Part shown: positions 27,586-36,491 of the stretch, one piece after another
Layout: each line of letters begins with the position of its first letter
Position numbering within the stretch: position 1 is the first letter of the stretch
DNA from: 62-47 sp051954235
GTDB taxonomy: Bacteria; Pseudomonadota; Alphaproteobacteria; Rhizobiales; Xanthobacteraceae
Assembly (NCBI GenBank): GCA_051954235.1
Contig: JBQCHY010000012.1
Location: 1-64,000, forward strand
DNA: 64,000 nucleotides
Direction: 5' to 3'
Notes under the pieces: generated by a model
What the model saw: only the letters and a program-made list of their open reading frames with translations
Database searches by the model: none
What the model was told of the DNA's origin: nothing
Made by a program: the position numbers and the translations under genes

Positions 27586-27672
27586 GTCATGCCCGGCCTT
27601 GTGCCGGGCATCCACGTTCTAAATTTTCTGGAAAGAAAGACGTGGATGGCCGGGACGAGCCCGGCCATGACG
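27586..27672. repeat. Palindromic repeat, family CGTCATGCCCGG...CCGGCCATGACG
   Basis: Starts GTCATGCCCGGCCTTGTGCC and ends GGCCATGACG, with ATCCACGTTCT / AAGACGTGGAT arms. Lies between convergent genes. Confidence 0.85.
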
Positions 27673-27704
27673 TGTTGTTGATTCTATCTAAACGAAGCCG
27701 CTCA

Positions 27705-28181
27705 TCAATACGCCTCCGCCTCGCTCATCGGGCGGCTGGCCTGCACCAAATCCAAGCTGTCCTCGATCTTGCCGAGCAGCCGCGCGAATTCCTTGCGTTC
27801 CTGCGCCGTCAGGCAGGAGAGGATTTCCTGCTCGCGGCGCAGCAGGCGCGGGATCAACTCTTCGTAGAGCGCGTGGCCCTTGCTGGTCAGCGCAAGCCGG
27901 AACTCGCGGCGATCGTCGGCGTTTTCCACGCGTTCGATCAGTCCGTGCTCCAGCAGCGACGTCACCGCGCGGCTGATGGTGGATTTATGCGTGCGGGTGC
28001 ACTGCGCGATGTATTGCGCGCTGCACGCCTCGTTGCGGAAGCCGAGCGTCGCCATCACCCGCCATTCCGGAATGTCGAGGCCATAGCGCGCGCGATATTC
28101 GCTCGACAGCGCGGCGGATACCTCGGCGCCGAGCCGGTTCAGCCGGAACGGCACGAACTTGAACAGATCGAGCTTGGCCAA
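27705..28181 (-). CDS. MarR-family regulator of the aromatic (homogentisate) cluster
   Basis: 158 residues from the TTG at 28181, chosen because GGAG stands six bases upstream; the frame is open to 28271, but that part overlaps a probable operator. Winged-helix MarR core: EWRVMATLGFRNE, QYIAQCTRTHKSTISRAVTSLLEHGLIER, DDRREFRLALTSKG. Divergent from the FAD monooxygenase gene, so it likely controls that operon in response to an aromatic acid. Confidence 0.85.
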   Translation of the reverse strand: MAKLDLFKFVPFRLNRLGAEVSAALSSEYRARYGLDIPEWRVMATLGFRNEACSAQYIAQCTRTHKSTISRAVTSLLEHGLIERVENADDRREFRLALTSKGHALYEELIPRLLRREQEILSCLTAQERKEFARLLGKIEDSLDLVQASRPMSEAEAY

Positions 28182-28227
28182 GGGCGGCTCCAAAGTTTCA
28201 GTTGACGAACGGGGCGGCAAGGCGTTT

Positions 28228-28251
28228 AGATAGTTGCAAGTGAGACTATCT
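28228..28251. promoter_or_regulatory. Probable MarR operator
   Basis: Inverted repeat AGATAGT-N10-ACTATCT between the divergent MarR and FAD monooxygenase genes, 46 bases upstream of the chosen MarR start. The arms and spacing are typical for a MarR dimer site. Its position also argues that the MarR reading frame starts further in than its first possible codon. Confidence 0.7.
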
Positions 28252-28344
28252 CGCGATGGGGATCGGAGCAACAGCCAATTCGGGCAGGGCGGCGGTTTCA
28301 GCCGGCACCCGGCGGATTGGCCTCAAGGGCGTGTACGGACCGGC

Positions 28345-29949
28345 ATGACGCAGCACATCACCCAATTCGGCTATCGCCGCCATCCGGATCAAGACCGCGC
28401 GGACGCTGCGCATCATCCCGTCGTGGTGGTCGGCGCGGGGCCGGTGGGGCTGTCGCTGGCGATCGATCTGGCGCAGCGCGGCCAGCCGGTGGTGCTGGTC
28501 GACGACGCGGACCGCATCGGCGAGGGCTCGCGCGCCATCTGCTTCTCCAAGCGTTCGCTGGAATATTGGGATCGCCTCGGCGTCGGCCAACGCATGGTCG
28601 ACAAGGGCGTGGTGTGGAGCGTCGGAAAAATCTTTCACGGCGACGAGCAGCTCTATCAGTTCAACCTGCTGCCGGAAGACGGCCACAAGATGCCGGCCTT
28701 CATCAACCTGCAGCAATATTACGCCGAAGCCTATCTGGTCGATCTGATCCGCGATTGGCCGGCGGTCGATCTGCGCTGGCGCAACAAGGTGACGGCGCTG
28801 GAGCAGCGCAACGACCATGTGCTGCTGACCATCGAGACGCCGGATGGCCCTTACCGCCTCGCCGCCACTTACGTGGTGGCCGCCGACGGCGCGCGCTCGT
28901 CGCTGCGCGGCCTGGTCGGCGCGGATTTCCACGGTCAGGTGTTCGAGGATCAGTTCCTGATCGCCGACGTCAAGATGACCGCGGAGTTTCCGACCGAGCG
29001 CTGGTTCTGGTTCGATCCGCCGTTCCATGCCGGGCGTTCGGCGCTGCTGCATCGGCAGCCCGACGACGTCTGGCGCATCGACCTGCAATTGAGCCCCGAG
29101 CACGACGCGACGGTGGAGCGCCGCCCCGAGAACGTGCGGCCGCGCATCGCGCGGATGCTGGGACATGATCAGTTCGATTTCGAATGGGTCTCGGTCTACA
29201 AATTCCAGTGCCGCCGGATGGATCGCTTCGTGCACGGTCGCGTATTGTTCGCCGGCGATTCCGCGCATCAGGTGTCGCCGTTCGGCGCGCGCGGTGCCAA
29301 CTCCGGGCTCGAGGATGCGGAAAATCTGGCGTGGAAACTAGCGCGGGTGTTGAAGGGCACCTCGCCCGAGGCATTGCTGGAAAGCTATCACACCGAACGT
29401 AGTTTCGCGGCCGACGAGAATATTCGCGAATCGACCCGCTCGACCGATTTCATGGCGCCGACGACGAAGCAGGAAGCGCGGTTGCGGCGCGCGGTGCTCT
29501 CGCTCGCCAAGGAAACCGAATTCGGCAAGCGCATGGTCAATGGCGGCCGGCTGTCGGTGCCGTCGCGCTACGAGACGCCGCTGTCGACGCCGGATGCCGA
29601 TACATGGAACGGCGGCCCATCGCCCGGCACGTCGCTCTTCGATGCGCCGCTGAAGACCCGCGACGGCACGGGCACGTTCCTCACCGAGGCGTTCACCGCG
29701 CTCGGCAAGGAATTTACCCTGATGCAGTTCGCTAACGGCGGCGCGACGGCGCTGCCGGAGAGAGCGAAATCGATCCGGATCGGCGGCGATGGTTTCAATG
29801 ACGACGCCGGCACTGCGCAGGCGCGTTACGATGCGCAGCCCGGCACCGCCTATCTGCTGCGGCCCGATGGCTATGTCGCCGCGCGCTTCCGCGCGCCGAC
29901 CCGCGCCACTGTCGAAGCCGCGATGAACCGCGCCTGCGCGATCAGTTGA
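28345..29949 (+). CDS. FAD-dependent aromatic hydroxylase (MhaA/MhpA-like)
   Basis: 534 residues. Class A flavoprotein monooxygenase motifs: VVVGAGPVGLSLA (28-40), the DG motif VVAADGARSSLRGLVG, and the GD motif LFAGDSAHQVSPFGARGANSG. A C-terminal thioredoxin-like region follows, as in phenol and 3-(3-hydroxyphenyl)propionate hydroxylases. It heads the operon with a DUF2783 protein, an MBL-fold protein, hmgA and fahA. In that setting a hydroxylase making homogentisate, for instance 3-hydroxyphenylacetate 6-hydroxylase (MhaA), is the best guess; the substrate is inferred. Confidence 0.82.
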   Translation: MTQHITQFGYRRHPDQDRADAAHHPVVVVGAGPVGLSLAIDLAQRGQPVVLVDDADRIGEGSRAICFSKRSLEYWDRLGVGQRMVDKGVVWSVGKIFHGDEQLYQFNLLPEDGHKMPAFINLQQYYAEAYLVDLIRDWPAVDLRWRNKVTALEQRNDHVLLTIETPDGPYRLAATYVVAADGARSSLRGLVGADFHGQVFEDQFLIADVKMTAEFPTERWFWFDPPFHAGRSALLHRQPDDVWRIDLQLSPEHDATVERRPENVRPRIARMLGHDQFDFEWVSVYKFQCRRMDRFVHGRVLFAGDSAHQVSPFGARGANSGLEDAENLAWKLARVLKGTSPEALLESYHTERSFAADENIRESTRSTDFMAPTTKQEARLRRAVLSLAKETEFGKRMVNGGRLSVPSRYETPLSTPDADTWNGGPSPGTSLFDAPLKTRDGTGTFLTEAFTALGKEFTLMQFANGGATALPERAKSIRIGGDGFNDDAGTAQARYDAQPGTAYLLRPDGYVAARFRAPTRATVEAAMNRACAIS

Positions 29950-29957
29950 GGGAAGCG

Positions 29958-30170
29958 ATGCCGTTATCGACCGCCTCGAATTTCGCCAAGCCCGACGACG
30001 CGTTCCGCGCCATCGTCGAAGCGCATCGCGGCCTCGACGAGGAGCAGAGCGCCGCGTTCGACGCCGCGCTGGTGCTGATCCTCGCCAACCACATCGGCGA
30101 TATCGACGTGCTGCGCGAGGCTGTTGCGCTCGGCCGCCGCCGCATCGTCGCCGACGTGCGGCCGGCATGA
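29958..30170 (+). CDS. Small DUF2783 protein, possible MhaB-like coupling protein
   Basis: 70 residues from the ATG at 29958 with GAGGGAA just upstream; the frame also has a TTG overlapping the previous stop. The sequence is one helical unit (DDAFRAIVEAHRGLDEEQSAAF, then ALVLILANHIGD). It directly follows the hydroxylase gene. In Pseudomonas putida 3-hydroxyphenylacetate hydroxylation needs a flavoprotein and a small coupling protein (MhaA, MhaB); equating this protein with MhaB is an inference from size and place. Confidence 0.7.
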   Translation: MPLSTASNFAKPDDAFRAIVEAHRGLDEEQSAAFDAALVLILANHIGDIDVLREAVALGRRRIVADVRPA

Positions 30171-30206
30171 GACTTGAGATTGTAACGAAGTAACCACGCT
30201 TATGGC

Positions 30207-30291
30207 CGTCATTGCGAGGAGCGCTAGCGACGAAGCAATCCAGTCCTTGCTTCGTGACTTTCTGGATTGCTTCGCTCCGCTCGCAATGACG
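30207..30291. repeat. Palindromic repeat, family CGTCATTGCGAG...CTCGCAATGACG
   Basis: Family copy inside the homogentisate operon, between the DUF2783 gene and the MBL-fold gene. Arms GAAGCAATCCAG / CTGGATTGCTTC are intact. Confidence 0.88.
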
Positions 30292-30339
30292 AACTGAGAT
30301 TATCGAGACAAGACAACCGAACGAGAGAGTTTGAACGAT

Positions 30340-31290
30340 ATGGCCAAAGGTTTCGCCTCCACCACCGATCTGACTGAGAAGAAGGTCACCTTCTCCGAGA
30401 TCGGCACCGATCTGTATGCCTTCACCGCCGAGGGCGATCCGAATTCCGCGGTGATCGTCGGCGACGACGGCTGCATCGTGTTCGACGCGCAGGCGACGCC
30501 GGCGATGGCCAACAAGGTGATCGAGCGCGTCAAGACCGTCACCGACAAGCCGATCAAGTACGTCGTGCTGTCGCATTATCATGCGGTGCGCGTGCTCGGG
30601 GCGTCGGCCTATCACGCGCAGGGCATCATCGCGTCGCAGGAGACGTATCGCCTGGTCGAGGAACGCGGCCAGCAGGATTGGGATTCCGAATACGGCCGCT
30701 TCCCGCGCCTGTTCCAGGACGCCGCCAGCATTCCCGGCCTGACCTGGCCGACGCTGACCTTCGAAGGCGAGATGTCGATCTGGCTCGGCAAGCGCGAGGT
30801 GCGGCTGATGCAACTCGGCGCCGGCCACACCTCCGGCGACATCGTCGCCTGGGTGCCGGATGCCGAAGTGATGTTCTCCGGCGACCTGATCGAATATCAC
30901 TCCGCTTGCTACTGCGGCGACGCGCACTTGCGTGAATGGCCGATGACCTTGAACGAAATTCGCGAGTTCAATCCGAAGGCGATCGCGCCGGGTCGCGGCG
31001 ATGCGCTGAAAGGCATCGAGACCACGCGCGAGGCTATCGCGATGACGCGCGATTTCGTGTCGACCTTGTATGGCGCGGCGGAGTTGTCGGTCGCCAAGGG
31101 CCGCACGCTGAAGGAAACGATGGCGGCGACCCGCGAGGTGATGGACCCGAAGTTTTCGTCCTTCGCGATCTACGAGCATTGCCTGCCGTTCAACGTCTCG
31201 CGCGCCTTCGACGAGGCGTCGGGTATCGACGATCCGGTGATCTGGACCGACAAGCGCGACCGCGAAATGTGGGCCGCGCTGCAAGGCTGA
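30340..31290 (+). CDS. MBL-fold protein with altered metal motif, homogentisate operon
   Basis: 316 residues from the ATG at 30340 (GAGAGAG upstream). The metallo-beta-lactamase fold is evident (VIVGDDGCIVFDAQATP; LGAGHTSGDIVAW; MFSGDLIEYHS). The usual HxHxDH motif reads SHYHAVRVLG: His79 and His81 remain, but Asp and the third His are Val83 and Arg84. The second metal site is therefore lost or rebuilt. Located between the hydroxylase pair and hmgA, which suggests a role in aromatic acid breakdown, possibly as a thioesterase or lactonase. Its reaction is unknown. Confidence 0.8.
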   Translation: MAKGFASTTDLTEKKVTFSEIGTDLYAFTAEGDPNSAVIVGDDGCIVFDAQATPAMANKVIERVKTVTDKPIKYVVLSHYHAVRVLGASAYHAQGIIASQETYRLVEERGQQDWDSEYGRFPRLFQDAASIPGLTWPTLTFEGEMSIWLGKREVRLMQLGAGHTSGDIVAWVPDAEVMFSGDLIEYHSACYCGDAHLREWPMTLNEIREFNPKAIAPGRGDALKGIETTREAIAMTRDFVSTLYGAAELSVAKGRTLKETMAATREVMDPKFSSFAIYEHCLPFNVSRAFDEASGIDDPVIWTDKRDREMWAALQG

Positions 31291-31297
31291 AGTTATT

Positions 31298-31411
31298 CGT
31301 CATTGCGAGGAGCGAGAGCGACGAAGCAATTTTCTCCTCTTTTCCCTCCCCCGCGTGCGGGGGAGGGTTAGGGTGGGGGCTCTGGATTGCTTCGCTGCGC
31401 TCGCAATGACG
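31298..31411. repeat. Composite repeat: one palindrome family inserted in another
   Basis: Outer arms are the CGTCATTGCGAG...CTCGCAATGACG family. The inner loop is replaced at 31344-31379 by a unit of the CCCTCCCCC/GGGGGAGGG family followed by TTAGGGTGGGGG. Outer copies elsewhere are about 80 bases; this one is 114. Confidence 0.8.
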
Positions 31412-31454
31412 TTCAAGACGATTTCTGAATCTCGCGAGCCAACGGGAGAGTGAG

Positions 31455-32801
31455 ATGAACATCAACACCGCACCCAACAGTCTGAAACAGGGCACCGCCG
31501 GCGTGACGCCGGGCTACATGTCCGGCTTCGGCAACTCGTTTGAAACTGAAGCCTTGCCCGGCGCGCTGCCGATCGGCCGCAACTCGCCGCAGCGCTGCGC
31601 TTACGGCCTTTATGCCGAGCAGCTATCAGGCTCACCGTTCACCGCGCCGCGCGGCTCGAATGAACGCTCGTGGCTTTATCGCATTCGCCCGTCGGTGAAA
31701 CACTCCGGCCGCTTCACCAAGATCGATCCGATGCTGTGGCGCACCGCGCCGTGCTTCGAGGACGACATGCCGATCTCGCAATTGCGCTGGGATCCGACGC
31801 CGATGCCGAAGGAGGAACTGACCTTCGTGCAGGGCGTGCAGACCATGACCACGGCGGGCGATGCCAATACCCAGGCCGGCATGGCGGCGCATGTCTATCT
31901 CATCACCAAGTCGATGGTGGACCAGCACTTCTACAATGCCGACGGCGAGATGATGTTCGTGGCGCAGCAGGGCAACCTGCGCTTCGTCACCGAATTCGGT
32001 CGCATCGACATCGAGCCCGGCGAGATTGCGGTGATCCCGCGCGGCGTCAAATTCCGCGTCGAGATTCCGAACGGCCCGGCGCGCGGCTACCTGTGTGAGA
32101 ATTACGGCGGTGCCTTCACGCTGCCGGAGCGCGGGCCGATTGGCGCCAACTGCCTCGCCAATTCGCGCGACTTCCTCACCCCGGTCGCGGCATACGAGGA
32201 CAAGGACACGCCGACCGAGCTTTACGTGAAGTGGGGCGGCGCGCTCTACATGACCAAACTGCCGCATTCGCCCATCGACGTGGTGGCGTGGCACGGCAAC
32301 TACGCGCCGTACAAATACGACCTGCGCACCTTCTCGCCGATCGGTGCCATCGGCTTCGACCATCCCGATCCGTCGATCTTCACGGTGCTGACCTCGCCGT
32401 CGGAAACCGCCGGCACCGCCAACATCGATTTCGTCATCTTCCCGGAGCGCTGGATGGTGGCGGACAACACCTTCCGGCCGCCGTGGTATCACATGAACAT
32501 CATGAGCGAGTTCATGGGGCTGATTTACGGCGTCTACGACGCCAAGCCGCAAGGTTTCGTGCCGGGCGGCATCAGCCTGCATAACCAGATGCTGCCGCAC
32601 GGTCCGGATCGCGAGGCGTTCGATCATGCGTCGAACGGCGAGTTGAAGCCAGTGAAGCTCACCGGCACCATGGCCTTCATGTTCGAAACCCGCTTCCCCC
32701 AGCGCGTCACCAAACATGCGGCGAGCTCCGGCACCTTGCAGGACAACTACGCCGATTGCTGGAACGGGCTGGAAAAGAAGTTCGATCCGAACAAGCCGTA
32801 A
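31455..32801 (+). CDS. hmgA: Homogentisate 1,2-dioxygenase
   Basis: 448 residues, the normal length. Opens the homogentisate ring to maleylacetoacetate using Fe(II). Conserved start YMSGFGNSFETEALPGALP and iron-site region WYHMNIMSEFMG with HNQMLPHGPD downstream. ATG preceded by GGGAGAG. Followed by fahA; hppD, which supplies homogentisate, is 2 kb downstream. No maleylacetoacetate isomerase gene is seen in the window. Confidence 0.96.
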   Translation: MNINTAPNSLKQGTAGVTPGYMSGFGNSFETEALPGALPIGRNSPQRCAYGLYAEQLSGSPFTAPRGSNERSWLYRIRPSVKHSGRFTKIDPMLWRTAPCFEDDMPISQLRWDPTPMPKEELTFVQGVQTMTTAGDANTQAGMAAHVYLITKSMVDQHFYNADGEMMFVAQQGNLRFVTEFGRIDIEPGEIAVIPRGVKFRVEIPNGPARGYLCENYGGAFTLPERGPIGANCLANSRDFLTPVAAYEDKDTPTELYVKWGGALYMTKLPHSPIDVVAWHGNYAPYKYDLRTFSPIGAIGFDHPDPSIFTVLTSPSETAGTANIDFVIFPERWMVADNTFRPPWYHMNIMSEFMGLIYGVYDAKPQGFVPGGISLHNQMLPHGPDREAFDHASNGELKPVKLTGTMAFMFETRFPQRVTKHAASSGTLQDNYADCWNGLEKKFDPNKP

Positions 32802-32811
32802 CTCTTGTTTT

Positions 32812-32941
32812 CCCTCTCCCCTTGCGGGAGAGGGTGCCCGAACGAAGTGAGGGCGGGTGAGGGGTAGCCTTCGCCAAGCCACGGCCCCTCACCCGGTTTC
32901 TCACTCCGTTCGAAACCACCCTCTCCTACAAGGGGAGAGGG
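32812..32941. repeat. Long palindromic repeat between hmgA and fahA
   Basis: CCCTCTCCCCTTGCGGGAGAGGG at one end faces CCCTCTCCTACAAGGGGAGAGGG at the other, with GGGTGAGGGG / CCCCTCACCC arms inside. It ends directly at an ATG (32943), giving a misleading ribosome-site-like GGGGAGAGGG before it. Confidence 0.8.
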
Positions 32942-32975
32942 TATGTCCGTTTCCTGTCAAAGGCCGCTCAGCACC

Positions 32976-34247
32976 ATGTCCCACCCCAACGATCCGAAGC
33001 TGAAATCCTTCATCGAGGTCGCGCCCGACTCGGATTTTCCGATTCAGAACCTGCCCTATGGCGTGTTCTCGACGCCGACTTCGGCGCAGAAGCGCGTCGG
33101 CGTCGCCATCGGCGAGTTCGTGCTCGATCTTGCCGCGCTGGAAGCCGAAGGATTGCTGAAAACCGCTGACGGCGTGTTCGCGCAAGGCGGGCTCAACGCC
33201 TTCATGACGCTCGGCCCGAAAGCATGGACCGCCACGCGGGCGCGGATCAGCGGGCTGCTGCGCCACGACAGCGCGACGCTGCGCGACAACGCCGCCTTGC
33301 GCAAACGGGCACTATTGCCGCGCAACGAAGTGCAGTTGCACATGCCGTTCGCGGTGGCGGGCTACACCGATTTCTATTCGTCGAAGGAACACGCGACCAA
33401 TGTCGGCATCATGTTCCGCGGCAAGGACAATGCCCTGCAGCCGAACTGGCTGCATATCCCGATCGCCTATAACGGCCGCGCCTCCACCGTCGTCGTCAGC
33501 GGCACGCCGATCATCCGCCCGCAAGGACAGCTAAAGCCGCCGTCCGCTGACGCGCCGACGTTCGGGCCGTGCAAGCGTCTGGATTTCGAGCTGGAAATGG
33601 GCGTCGTGGTCGGCGGCGCGTCGCAGATGGGCCACATGCTCACCGAGGCGCAGGCGGCGGAGATGATCTTCGGCTTCGTGCTGCTCAACGACTGGAGCGC
33701 GCGCGACATCCAGCAGTGGGAATACGTGCCGCTCGGCCCGTTTCAGGCCAAGGCGTTCGGCACCTCGATCAGTCCGTGGGTGGTGACGCGCGAGGCGCTG
33801 GAGCCGTTCCGCGTCGCGGGGCCGACGCAGGACCCTGTGCCGCTGCCGTATTTGCAGCAGAAGGGCGCCAACAACTACGACCTCAATCTCGATGTCGAGC
33901 TGCGCGCCGATGGCGCGAAGGACTATGCGCGGATCGCACGCACCAACTTCAAGTACATGTACTGGTCCTCGGTGCAGCAGCTCGTGCATCACGCCTCCGG
34001 CGGCTGCGCGATGAATGTCGGCGATTTGCTCGGCTCCGGCACCATCTCCGGCCCGGAGAAAGACCAGCGCGGCAGCCTTCTCGAGATTTCGTGGAACGGC
34101 AGCGAGCCGATCGATTTGCCGGGCGGTGTGAAACGCGCCTTCTTCGAGGACGGCGACTCGCTCTCCATCCGCGGCTGGTGCCAGGGCGACGGCTACCGCA
34201 TAGGCTTCGGCGAAGTCGAAGGCACGATTTTGCCGGCAAAGGGGTAG
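32976..34247 (+). CDS. fahA: Fumarylacetoacetase
   Basis: 423 residues from the ATG at 32976; an in-frame ATG at 32943 abuts a repeat and is thought less likely. Hydrolyses fumarylacetoacetate to fumarate and acetoacetate. Family motifs: SFIEVAPDSDFPIQNLPYGVF, DFYSSKEHATNVG, FELEMGVVVGG, LNDWSARDIQQWEYVPLGPF. Directly after hmgA. The acetoacetate can be activated by the CoA-transferase encoded at 37944-39307. Confidence 0.95.
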   Translation: MSHPNDPKLKSFIEVAPDSDFPIQNLPYGVFSTPTSAQKRVGVAIGEFVLDLAALEAEGLLKTADGVFAQGGLNAFMTLGPKAWTATRARISGLLRHDSATLRDNAALRKRALLPRNEVQLHMPFAVAGYTDFYSSKEHATNVGIMFRGKDNALQPNWLHIPIAYNGRASTVVVSGTPIIRPQGQLKPPSADAPTFGPCKRLDFELEMGVVVGGASQMGHMLTEAQAAEMIFGFVLLNDWSARDIQQWEYVPLGPFQAKAFGTSISPWVVTREALEPFRVAGPTQDPVPLPYLQQKGANNYDLNLDVELRADGAKDYARIARTNFKYMYWSSVQQLVHHASGGCAMNVGDLLGSGTISGPEKDQRGSLLEISWNGSEPIDLPGGVKRAFFEDGDSLSIRGWCQGDGYRIGFGEVEGTILPAKG

Positions 34248-34271
34248 GTCGGGGGCAGGTCCCAATGTTTC

Positions 34272-34361
34272 CGTCATGGCCGGGCTTGTCCCCGCCAACC
34301 ACGCCTTAACTGCGCTTCAACAAGAAAGACGTGGATGCCCGGGACAAGCCCGGGCATGACG
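34272..34361. repeat. Palindromic repeat, family CGTCATGCCCGG...CCGGCCATGACG
   Basis: Copy between convergent fahA and the Lrp-type gene; ends CGTCATGGCCGGGCTTG and CAAGCCCGGGCATGACG. Confidence 0.85.
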
Positions 34362-34375
34362 ATGTGAGATGTTGA

Positions 34376-34855
34376 TCAGCGCATCGTTACATTCCGCAGC
34401 GGCAGTTTCGTGGTCGCCTTCAGGCAGTCGAGCACGATCGACGAGCGCACATGCGCGACGCTGGGATGCGGCATCAGCACGTTGTTGACGATGTCCGAGA
34501 GACTCTTCAGGTCGCGCAGGATGATCTTCAACAGATAGTCGGCGTCGCCGGTGAGCGAATAGGCTTCCTGCACGTCGTCGACCCGCTGCACCAGATCGCG
34601 AAAATGTTTGGCGTTGTCGGGCGAATGCGTCGCCAGCGTGATGTGCACGAACGCCACCACGTTGAAGCCGAGCCGCTCGGCGGCGAGGTCGGCGTGGTAA
34701 CCCGCGACGATGCCGTCGTCCTCAAGCCGGGTGCGGCGGCGGGAGCATTGCGAAGCCGATAGCCCCACCGCGTCGGCGAGTTGCTGGTTGGTCAGCCGGC
34801 CGTCGTCCTGCAACGCCGCCAGCATTTTGAGGTCGAAGCCGTCGACATCGATCAT
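34376..34855 (-). CDS. Lrp/AsnC-family regulator divergent from hppD
   Basis: 159 residues from the ATG at 34855 (GGAG eight bases upstream). N-terminal helix-turn-helix LTNQQLADAVGLSASQCSRRRTRLE, then the RAM/AsnC effector domain (AYSLTGDADYLLKIILRDL). Divergent from hppD with 134 bases between the starts, so control of tyrosine/4-hydroxyphenylpyruvate breakdown is likely, with an aromatic amino acid as effector. Confidence 0.88.
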   Translation of the reverse strand: MIDVDGFDLKMLAALQDDGRLTNQQLADAVGLSASQCSRRRTRLEDDGIVAGYHADLAAERLGFNVVAFVHITLATHSPDNAKHFRDLVQRVDDVQEAYSLTGDADYLLKIILRDLKSLSDIVNNVLMPHPSVAHVRSSIVLDCLKATTKLPLRNVTMR

Positions 34856-34989
34856 GCATGAAACTCCGGATGATGCATGGTTTGTGCGCATTCTTCCGTA
34901 AATGCCCCTCGATTGCACGCCTTTTGCGCGAAAATCGGCGGATAATGGCTGAAATTCGCCCTAAGAGGTTACGCCAAGGAGGCTTGAAG

Positions 34990-36108
<1,119 letters not shown>

Positions 36109-36132
36109 GTTAAGTAAGCGCGGACTCTCCTA

Positions 36133-36220
36133 CGTCATGCCCGGGCTTGTCCCGGGCATCCACGTCTTCTTGCTGCGTGGCTTTAAGACGTGGATGGCCG
36201 GGACAAGCCCGGCCATGACG
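36133..36220. repeat. Palindromic repeat, family CGTCATGCCCGG...CCGGCCATGACG
   Basis: First of three different palindrome families that fill the 383-base gap between hppD and the CoA-transferase gene. Confidence 0.85.
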
Positions 36221-36253
36221 ACGTTTTGTGAGGCTGGTGCTATTCATCGCCGC

Positions 36254-36334
36254 CGTCATTGCGAGGAGCGAAAGCGACGAAGCAATCCAGACTTTTGAAG
36301 AAGACTGGATTGCTTCCCTTCGCTCGCAATGACG
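36254..36334. repeat. Palindromic repeat, family CGTCATTGCGAG...CTCGCAATGACG
   Basis: Second repeat in the gap; arms GAAGCAATCCAG / CTGGATTGCTTC. Confidence 0.88.
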
Positions 36335-36360
36335 AAAATTCAGTTCCGCGAACAACCCTC

Positions 36361-36485
36361 GTATCCCGGACGCGATGCAGCGCGAAGCGGTGCTTCGCTG
36401 ATCCGGGATCGTTGCGCAGGGTACCGTTGATACGATCCCGGCTTTGCGGTGCAGCGCTACACGCTGCGCCGCGTCCGGGACACGG
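36361..36485. repeat. Palindromic repeat, family CCCGGACGCGATGC...CGTCCGGGACAC
   Basis: Third repeat in the gap, related to 6728-6853. Contains the pairs TCCCGGACGC / GCGTCCGGGA and GATCCGGGATCG / CGATCCCGG. Confidence 0.7.
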
Positions 36486-36491
36486 ATTGAG

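Noticed and set aside
29338..31284. A 648-residue minus-strand open frame
   Set aside because: Shadow of the FAD monooxygenase, DUF2783 and MBL genes; it runs through an intergenic palindromic repeat.
34856..34989. A sigma-70 promoter for hppD (TTGCAC ... GATAAT)
   Set aside because: The two elements are about 22 bases apart, too far for a normal promoter, and no clear Lrp site could be defined.
36133..36485. Possible CRISPR array
   Set aside because: The repeats are three different palindrome families without regular spacers or equal repeat units, and no cas genes are in the window.
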